From the NCBI GenBank assembly GCA_935421135.1, contig OW285187.1, forward strand, positions 31,064,818-31,128,817: a stretch of DNA of 64,000 bases, given 5' to 3'. The notes beneath the pieces are model-generated. The model had not been told where the DNA came from. It worked only from the letters and a program-made list of their open reading frames with translations, and did not search any database. Below, in pieces: positions 56,809 to 64,000 of this stretch (the first letter of the stretch is position 1; every line of letters begins with the position of its first letter). Source of the stretch: Bugulina stolonifera (taxonomy: Eukaryota; Bryozoa; Gymnolaemata; Cheilostomatida; Bugulidae). Made by a program: the position numbers and the translations under genes.

Positions 56809-56885
56809 TGCTCCCTGGCCTAAGGGTTAGAGCTCTACACTTCCATGTGAGAGATCCAGGTTCCATTTCCCATAAAGGTAAATGA
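56809..56885 (+). mobile_element. tRNA-like SINE head, plus strand
   Basis: A-box-like CTGGCCTAAGGGTTAGAGCT and B-box-like AGGTTCCATTTCCC. It is related to the heads at 50521 and 59387. Confidence 0.5.
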
Positions 56886-57050
56886 AATGATCCTGTGCCA
56901 CATAGCACTTTTTCTCTCTCCATATTAGAAAAACATGCTGATCTCTCCATATCTTAGCTTCCTAGCCTGGAATTAGCTATGGGAGGGAAACACTTGCAAA
57001 TTGCAAATATTTAATCTTATTTTGCTATGTTTTTATAATGAAAGCCTAGC

Positions 57051-57246
57051 TATGCAGGGATACCAAAAGAGTTTATCATGGCTTGTGCAAGGTAGAGATA
57101 TTCAAAGATATCAGTCATCTGCCTATGCTAACCAGTTATTCTTTGCAACACTGTGAACAGTCCTTGTCTTCAAGCTAGAATTTTCATTAAACATTTTAAA
57201 GAAAGAATTTTATGATAAGATATTTTACAGATTTGTTCCTGCAAAG
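57051..57246 (+). promoter_or_regulatory. Type-1 promoter/first-exon module of the 57.6-kb gene
   Basis: Closely similar to 47706-47896: TGCAGGGATACCAAAAG, GATATTCAAAG, an initiator-like ATCAGTCATC, AAGAAAGAATTTTA, TTGTTCCTGCAAAG, then the donor GTAAATATT. The intron would run 57247-57633. Confidence 0.6.
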
Positions 57247-57643
57247 GTAAATATTAATCTACAGTAGCCTATATTTTCATAATTAGTAGTGTTTTTTCTG
57301 TAAAAGTCTGTTACCATCTAGAAATCTACATGTATATTCCAGTACTACACAAAATAACATAGACTAGCTATGCTACCTTAATAGACCAAGGAAACTGTTA
57401 CCATTTGGGCCTGTTGACGCTTAGCAGGAGACTGAGTGTGTGACAGAAGGCATCAGGTTATCTTTGTGAAGTAATCCTTGTGAAATCATTAGAATATCTA
57501 GAAAAAAGTATGAAATTGCTACAATGTACAAGTACATGTTGATAACGGCATCTATACATAGGTACATATAATACATTCTAGCCTCTACTCGTAGGCCCCA
57601 AGTGTGATAGTTTATATACTGTATATTCAATAGCACCGACAAG

Positions 57644-58111
57644 ATGTCCTCTCAGCAAGCCCACTACTCAGTATGTCCAAGGAAGAATGCTAATGTTAAA
57701 TGTTGGCATTGTCGGTTCCACAACGTCAGAGTGGATCCACAAGCGAACACCGATGTTCCGTGTCAGAATTGTGAGCTCCACATCAGAGTAGATCCACAAA
57801 AGCATGTCCGTTACGTACGTTACATTGCACATGGGCTCCCTAGATTTGTGTCTCACTGTACAGCCAAGTCAAAGGCAAACGAAGCTATATATATTAGTGA
57901 GCTTGCACAAGTCGAAAAAGTTCATAGGCTCAATAGGAAAATGAGTGAACAGGCGACAGACAGTGAACTGGAAGACAGCGAACTGGAAGACAGCGAACTG
58001 GAAGACAGCGATGAAGAAGACAGCGATGAGGAAGACAGTGAGCTAGCAGACAGTGAGCTAGCAGACAGTGAACTAGCAGACAGTGAGCTGGATGGTAGTG
58101 AACTAGAATGA
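57644..58111 (+). CDS. Small double-CxxC protein with acidic DSELE tail, SSQQ type
   Basis: 155 residues. The acceptor TATTCAATAG ends at 57633, ten bases before the ATG. MSSQQAHYSVC, then two tandem copies of a CxxCxxH unit: CWHCRFHNVRVDP (C20, C23, H26) and CQNCELHIRVDP (C40, C43, H46). Then comes the conserved HVRYVRYIAHGLPRFVSHC, an AANEA-like helix with ISELAQVEKVHRLNRKMSE, and an acidic tail of about ten five-residue units (DSELE, DSDEE, DSELA) encoded by a 15-bp minisatellite. It is paralogous to the 51.8-kb gene, which has one CxxC unit. No signal peptide; probably intracellular and metal-binding. Function unknown. Confidence 0.8.
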   Translation: MSSQQAHYSVCPRKNANVKCWHCRFHNVRVDPQANTDVPCQNCELHIRVDPQKHVRYVRYIAHGLPRFVSHCTAKSKANEAIYISELAQVEKVHRLNRKMSEQATDSELEDSELEDSELEDSDEEDSDEEDSELADSELADSELADSELDGSELE

Positions 58112-60470
58112 TAGTGAAGTGGGAGACAATGACCTCTAAGACAGTTTCTACCCTGTATATTAAATACTTATATACTATTTGCTATGCTGCCTTACCAGAA
58201 TAATCATACTACTTTGACTTGGAGTTACTATTGGCTAGGAGTATTATTTAGACACTTGGACTGACCAAGAGGACAGTTTCAGCTAATTATAATAGCAATT
58301 AGATATAAAAAATATTTTATACACATATACTGTTTGCAGTGTTTGAATTTTGTGTATAATCATGTTTGCTACATGTTCACACAATTGCTCAAGACTGGAA
58401 AGAGAGAGGATAGCAGACATGGCAGATAAGATAAAGAAATCATTATATATTAAATCCTGAAGAAGAAGACCCAAGACTTGTACACTAGGGGGAGTAACCC
58501 TGGAACTATATAATTATTTGGATTGTCATTGTCATTGTCCTAAACCAGGTAGTAGCAAACTACAATTGTATAGTATACACTCCACAAGAACAACAGCTAC
58601 TTGTATTTTTAACAATATGCTAGAGATAAGTTGGTCATTATAGATTTTACTCTGTACTACTCAATTATACAGTATTATTATAATCTGCTAAGCTGTCTCA
58701 GATGATTCAATACATGTTTCTTGTCTGGAATTCACAGTCAGCCTAATTATACCCTTAACAGATAAATGCCATAGCAGTAAAATACATGTGTATTTATATT
58801 TTAAGACTAAAAATGTGCATTTCTACTTACATTGTATTTATGTACATAACAGGTAACATACCTTGTGTTTGTCCACTATTCTGTAATTATACATTATTAT
58901 CACTACATAACTGCACTGAAGCATAATAGAACTATTAGAACTAAGTACAAGCACTAAGTACAAGGAAAATTTATCATTTGAGCAGTGCATCCATGAAAAT
59001 ATCGGTCCTAATTGGGGTGTGAAGGGGGGGGGGGAAGGGGGGGGCTCAGTGAAAAGAACACATTACCACTCAGCCTGGCAACCTTATAAACTGTTCACAT
59101 AAAACACCCATAAAGTGCTATACATGTAGATACTCATGGAGTGCCTTTAGCCTTGAGTACAATCCACGAAAAAACCATAAAATGACCTCAAAAAGCTATC
59201 ACTCTGCATGATGTTGTATGTTCATACCAACTTATACAATTTCTTATACATCAGTTTTATATCATAACCTGAATGTTGAATTATGTAGTAGAGCCTCCCT
59301 AAGTGCTAATTGATGTGTAATAATAACAGTCTTCACCAAGTAAGGAGAATTGAAGTGTAGCATTGAATTAAACATCTCTATGCATAACTAGCCATGGCCC
59401 AGGGCTTGGAGCTCTGGATTTCCATAATGGAGATCCAAGTTAGATTTCTATGAAGGTCAATGATGGTGTTAGGGAGTCAACCGACCTTATAAAGTTCCTG
59501 TGCTGCTTTAGTTATTTTGCCATTGGTAAAATGCCTTCTTCACCCCAAAAAGTAGAAAGAAATGCAGATCTCTTCAGATCATTGCTTTGAAGTGAAACCA
59601 GTAAGTCTATATCAATAAGATCTAGCTGTTGATTGTCCAAAAAGAAGATATTAGAAGTATTAAAGTCCACTAACACAAATTGGAGACTGCTTAATTTTCA
59701 ACTCAAATATTGGTACCCAACCCTGATTTCACTAGTGGAGCTTATCGAGTCTAATAATAATATCACCATCACTTTAAATATTCTTCTGGAAACTGACAAA
59801 CATTTATAACTCAGGTGCTCATTTCAGGGTCTGGTGTGCAGAGTCCTTTTGTTTTATAAATTCAAAATTTGAACAAGTCATCTAACAACAATTCTCAGAT
59901 TAAACTTTTAATTAAAAGCCTAATCTGAACATTGATGTTGGATGAATTCTTATTCTAATGAATCTTTGAAAGCTCATTATACATAGCATGCTCTCAAACA
60001 TTCCCAAGTAAACCTTAGGAAGTAGAAAATGAGTCCCACGGTCATACTGTTTAGTGAGCCAATACTCCCCCCCCTCTCCCCCATGGACCATTACACTTTG
60101 GCCCAATGAATCAACTGAACAGAAATCAAATTTTGGACAATTTCTTAACACTGCTGCATAAATTGATTTATTTGTGTTGCTTGATGTTACAATATTGTTA
60201 GCATATTCAAAGTCATATTTTACATGGTATATTTTGAATTAAAAACTAGCTACTGCTACATTCTAACATTCTGATGCCAGTTCTAAGAAGACACTCAGTT
60301 TTTCACTGATCTTTGGTCAGCTAACTGTTACCGCTTGCTGTAAAACTACACACCTATAATAACCTTGCATGAATTTCTATAAGATCTGTTCAGATTCTAT
60401 ACTCACCTGTGTTGTAGACACTTCACTCTGCTCTCATTCCACCAGGATTTCACTTACATCACTAGATCAG
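58112..60470. other. Duplicated intergenic block (right copy)
   Basis: No gene. Paralogous to 49740-51150 (GGAGTAACCCTGGAACTATATAA near 58491; GACACTCAGTTTTTCACTG.TC further on). A G-run at 59023-59043 is a simple repeat. Confidence 0.6.
59387..59588 (+). mobile_element. tRNA-derived SINE, plus strand (right copy)
   Basis: The same element as 50521-50715 (CCCCAAAAAGTA, GCAGATCTCTTCAGATCATT at its end) with a decayed A and B box. It was duplicated with the block. Confidence 0.6.
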
Positions 60471-60618
60471 CCAATGGGAGTCAAGTAACACCTGTAGATT
60501 GTCTCCTCCCTATAAATAGGACCGTCCAAGTGTCATTTCACCATTTGCAGCCTAGCAGTCCAAGTAGTCTGGCATACATTATTTTCTATTTAAAAAACCC
60601 ACTTGGCGTATTTTCAAG
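60471..60618 (+). promoter_or_regulatory. Type-2 promoter and non-coding exon 1 of the 60.9-kb gene
   Basis: CCAAT (60471-60475), TATAAATA (60511-60518), CAGTCCAAG (60556-60564, 45 bases after the TATA start), and the donor TTTTCAAG|GTTTGTG (intron 60619-60904). Strong similarity to 51.16-51.31 kb, although the coding exons they drive belong to different types. Confidence 0.8.
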
Positions 60619-60914
60619 GTTTGTGTTTCTTTTCATCTATAAATACTGTTATATCTCAGTATGCTGTTAGTATTTTCATAGCTTCTCCTTACAGTGTGGC
60701 TCATGTCACATAACTAACAATAATTGGTTTGTTTCCTTAAGCTACATCTAGTTTCCACATAATAGTGGCAGATTTTCTGTACAAATCTGCTTCTATCCAG
60801 TGATTATGCTCATATACACAATATACATATTATACACATGTACATGTATGATACATTCCATCCTCTAAGTGTATTATCCTATTTACATGTTGTATGTTCA
60901 ATAGGCTGATAAAG

Positions 60915-61367
60915 ATGTCTTTCTCACAGCAAGACCAGAGCAGAGCATATCTACAGCAGAATGCCTATAAAGAGAGGTCATGGACACCATTCCAATCATA
61001 TGATGTGTGCCGTGGTAGTAGTTCAACAGGAAATAATACAGTTTGTAGATGTCAGGCATGTTGGCTCCGTAGAGTAATTGGTTACTGTACAACCAGAGTA
61101 GAGGACAGCAGTAAAGAAGAAGCTACACAAATTAGTGACCTTGTGGAAGATTTAAAAATTCATGGGTTCACGGAGGAAGTAGGTGAACTGGCAAAAGACA
61201 GAAAATTGGCAGAAGAAAGTGAAGAGAATGTACTGACAGAGGAAGGTGAAGTGGATGAAGGTGATGTGGATGAAGGTGAAGTGGATGAAGGTGAAGTGGA
61301 TGAAGAGAGTGAAGTGGATGAAGGTGAACAGAATGAAGAGAGTGAAGTGGATGAAAGACATGTTTAA
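60915..61367 (+). CDS. Small Cys-motif protein with acidic VDEGE tail, SFSQQ type
   Basis: 150 residues from the ATG at 60915, ten bases after the acceptor (GTTCAATAG, ends 60904); an upstream in-frame ATG at 60894 lies in the intron. The N-half MSFSQQDQSRAYLQQNAYKE … CRCQACWLRRVIGYCTT is almost identical to the 48.3-kb protein. The C-half adds an acidic tail (VGELAKDRKLAEESEENV, then repeats of VDEGE from a 15-bp unit). It lacks a signal peptide and membrane segments. The Cys cluster suggests zinc binding and the tail a disordered acidic domain; both are inference. The 3' UTR matches those of the other array genes. Confidence 0.8.
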   Translation: MSFSQQDQSRAYLQQNAYKERSWTPFQSYDVCRGSSSTGNNTVCRCQACWLRRVIGYCTTRVEDSSKEEATQISDLVEDLKIHGFTEEVGELAKDRKLAEESEENVLTEEGEVDEGDVDEGEVDEGEVDEESEVDEGEQNEESEVDERHV

Positions 61368-62659
61368 AATTAGCGTATCTCTCTTAACCTTCTTAAACAC
61401 AGTACTGTGTGTGTCATCAATAGCCTACATTCTATTGTATTTTATATCTTGTAATGTTTCAGACAGACTAGTAACAGGATATATGAGATTGTATATTTTT
61501 CAGTCTCTCACACTGCCTGGTATCATGGATTAATCCTAATTATTGCGCTATATAAACTTTGGTCATTCAACTGCTAAACTGTTTGAATTTTATTTGCACA
61601 CCATTAAATGTATGTATATAATTATAGTTGTACATAAGTGTATTAGGGTATGCATATGCAATGTACTTTTATTATTGTAGTATTTATACACATCATGTAT
61701 ATATTTAATATATTACGTATTTATTGTATTGTTTTTATGTATTATCTATGCTTTAAAATAAAAATATTTCGTAAACAACATCACATCGCCAATGTATATG
61801 ATGAGGTTGAGGTTGTAATGAAGATGGATTGTAATGTTTTATTTTTGCTGGTTCTGCCTTTCACCATAAATTACATCCTCACCTGACCTTAGTAGTTGGT
61901 TGCCGAGTCAGTATACATAGCAGTAAAAATTATATAACACAGTGGCTAGAGAGTGCAGTTGGTTCAGTTCACAGGTACTGAGCTGATGTGGCGGTTAATA
62001 AATTCTGTGCTACGCTATTAGGTGCTGTAGAGCCTTGGTTCCAAACCAATATAGGGCCATAATATTCATAATATATAAAAGCACTACTTTGACTGTTGCA
62101 CACAATTAGATATTTGTATCAATGTGATGTCTGCACCAAGATCAGCAGTTATACAAATGTCACATTCCTTTTCCTGAGTTTGACTGACTCATATACTAAA
62201 TAATACACATACATCTACCTTATATACCAAACTCCTTACATGAATGTTGATCCCTCCTCATTCTCTTCATCGATTCTCTATCATTTGAAGTTATCCTCCC
62301 ATATTTTAATTTGCTTCCTCCACCATGGTTAAAACTTCTAGTTATTTGACAAATCATTCGAAAACAATAAGCTGATGGTGCAAAACTGTGGCAGATATTT
62401 TTAGCCAACACTCCACCACCTAAGTTTGCCTTGCTTACAATATTTATTCCTTGTATGTGTGAACTACGGGTAAAACTCAACCTAAAGAGGACTTTAGTTT
62501 CCACCTTTTGGGTGTGAGTGGTAATGGTAGTAGCATGCTCCAATATTCAAGAACGTACTTGTGTATTTTGGTTTTATTTATTTGGCTTTGTTTGTTTTGT
62601 ATAGAGATATGCATAGCTATTAATCAACCTACAATGTTGATTGTACAACATTTTTTGTA
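61368..62659. other. 3' UTR and spacer
   Basis: 61400-61640 is the conserved 3' UTR (TCATCAATAGCCTACATTCT; CACACTGCCTGGTATCATGG), with AATAAA-type signals near 61757. GAAGTTATCCTCCCAT near 62288 resembles the arm of the 44-kb palindrome. No gene seen. Confidence 0.55.
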
Positions 62660-62742
62660 TTAAATTCTGATTTTACTAAAATAATATTTTAAAGAACAAA
62701 TTTTATGACAAGGTATCTTAGAGAGTTACTGTTCTCATCAAG
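62660..62742 (+). promoter_or_regulatory. Orphan partial type-1 first exon
   Basis: TTTTAAAGAACAAATTTTATGA…GTTACTGTTCTCATCAAG, then the donor GTAAATATTAACCTATAT, matches the 3' part of the type-1 modules. No coding exon of the family follows before the window end, so the partner gene is either beyond 64 kb or lost. Confidence 0.5.
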
Positions 62743-62906
62743 GTAAATATTAACCTATATACAAAAACACTTCCAAAGAGTCTGGTATCAGTAATTCACA
62801 CTATTTTATTCTAGTTCTATTTGAGATGCCAAGAATATTTTGAATTAGATCAGTTTTTATGTTGTAATGTTACCCAGGCCATACAAGCTGTAGATTTGAA
62901 AGTATC

Positions 62907-62966
62907 TAGTGGTTGGCTCAGCTAAATGAGTGCACATGTGTACTCATTTAGCTGGGCCAACCACTA
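62907..62966. repeat. Long hairpin
   Basis: TAGTGGTTGGC and TCAGCTAAATGAGT are followed, after a short centre containing CACATGTG, by their inverted copies, making a roughly 60-base foldback with few mismatches. Confidence 0.85.
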
Positions 62967-63025
62967 AAACCTGGGTGTGGAGAGAAACCTGTGTGTGCCA
63001 ATGAGCTAGGGATGACTTTATCCAA
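62955..63025 (+). repeat. Dispersed repeat, first copy
   Basis: GGCCAACCACTAAAACCTG … GTGTGCCAATGAGCTAGGGAT …TTTATCCAA recurs at 63933-64000 in the same orientation. Confidence 0.85.
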
Positions 63026-63932
63026 CCAAGCAAAATCCCACATGTGCACTTATTTAGCTCTAACAGACTAAATGATTTCTATAAATCTACATTTTAACAT
63101 AAAAGCGCCTAAAATCTAGATCTAAGAATATTTTAGCATCATTATTGTGAAGTTGTCAGACCTTGTCACTAAAAAAGAAAGAGACAACAACTTACAAATA
63201 GAATATACATGTACTAACAGGTAGGACCATGGTAGTGGTGGTTCTGCTTGCTTTTCTGTTTTTCCTCCATCTGACCATCCTATTGAGTGTATTGACATTT
63301 CATTGTACAAATTATTGCATCTAGTGTGCCCGTGTAGTGCACATTCACTGGGCATGATCATTCATAGTGTTTTCACATGTGCTCTAGGAAGTTACCTCCC
63401 CCATGTCTTGAAATCTCTAGCCATGCAGCATGCACATTTTTGTCATGTGTAGGTTAAAATAACTCCAAAATACCTTTTAGCAAAACTCTACATATATACC
63501 ATTTGGCTAAAGTTCTTTAAAGCTAAATTAATTGAGAGAGTGCGAACTGCAAAATAAATTTATTTCTCAGGTTGTGCTTGGAGTTGTCCCCACAATATTT
63601 GTTAAAAACTCCAGCTGCAGAGTGCCTTCAGCAATATCATGTATTTACTACCCAAACACACAACCCCTTCTCTATTTACATGTATATGAAGAACCCAAAA
63701 AAGCTAATAACTGGATATTGTATAATTTTGCAACGGACATAGATTCGAAGCTGTGCCTTACAATATTTGTCATATAATGGAATAATTATATAATAAGCAT
63801 CTATTTAGATCTTTTTCTATGTAATATTCTTTTACAGTCTTCAACACCTAAATTTCAGGCACAGGCCAACTTGCTCAAGGATTTTCCAGGTAGTGGCCAA
63901 CTTCCGTTAAAGGGTCAAGAACACATTGGCGT
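63026..63932. other. Gene-free DNA
   Basis: No supported gene. ACCTAAATTTCAGG.CA near 63848 resembles 23860, a dispersed repeat fragment. Confidence 0.5.
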
Positions 63933-64000
63933 GGGCCAACCACTAAAACCTGTGCTGAAAAACCTGTGTGTGCCAATGAGCTAGGGATGGCTTTATCCAA
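63933..64000 (+). repeat. Dispersed repeat, second copy, cut by the window edge
   Basis: Same sequence as 62955-63025, with a shorter middle. It continues to the last base of the window. Confidence 0.85.

Larger units (their letters stand above)
54843..57050. other. Spacer with remnant acidic tail and 3' UTR
   Basis: No intact gene. 55745-55790 encodes a short run of Ser-Glu (GTGAAAGTGAAAGTGAAAGT) ending GAGATTGAATAG, a detached acidic tail. It is followed at 55870-56250 by sequence matching the 3' UTRs of the array genes. AACAGCCAGATGAACCAATA near 56465 marks the repeated unit boundary. Confidence 0.5.

Overview
This window looks like nuclear DNA of an invertebrate animal. It is AT-rich, genes have GT-AG introns, core promoters have CCAAT and TATA boxes, and there are tRNA-derived SINEs, hAT-, pogo- and TTAA-type DNA transposons and a Ty3/gypsy LTR retrotransposon. 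The palindrome ACATGT/TACATGTA is scattered everywhere outside exons. I cannot name the species. A sponge or another early-branching marine invertebrate is a guess from overall character only.

Layout. (1) 1-11.9 kb: almost gene-free, with a possible exon running off the left edge, minisatellites, a pair of interlocked inverted repeats (8.4-9.84 kb) and an AT-rich tract. (2) 11.9-15.1 kb: one relic exon of a monoamine-oxidase-like gene, a SINE, and a two-exon gene for a Kruppel/Sp-like single zinc-finger protein (14.03 kb). (3) 15.15-19.98 kb: a very young Ty3/gypsy element with identical 146-bp LTRs and a CCAAT target duplication. Gag and Pol lie in one frame, separated by a UGA in a UGA-CUA-G readthrough-type context. 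(4) 21.2-41.8 kb: two tandem, minus-strand, 11-exon monoamine-oxidase-like genes of 473 codons each, with identical exon lengths. The upstream copy (30.8-41.8 kb) carries a 4.8-kb TTAA-flanked element in intron 2 that the other copy lacks; it contains unrecognised exons on both strands. (5) 41.8-45 kb: old LTR, hAT MITE and palindromic element. (6) 45-62 kb: a local array of small two-exon genes. One encodes a zinc-finger protein (45.88 kb). Four encode small proteins with a CxxC-x-[LF] metal-binding-like motif, most with an acidic repeat tail (48.3, 51.8, 57.6, 60.9 kb). There are also decayed copies at 54.3, 54.7 and 55.75 kb.

The small-gene array is the most interesting part. Every member has a non-coding first exon and one coding exon whose ATG lies just after the acceptor. 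There are two kinds of promoter/first-exon module and three kinds of coding module, and each coding kind occurs with both promoter kinds. Four members independently carry a 15-bp (five-codon) tandem repeat of different sequence. The pattern suggests a rapidly evolving, co-regulated family of nuclear or metal-binding small proteins built by exchanging promoter and coding blocks. Their function cannot be read from the sequence.

All exon structures were worked out by eye from splice signals, phase and paralog comparison, without transcripts or database searches.
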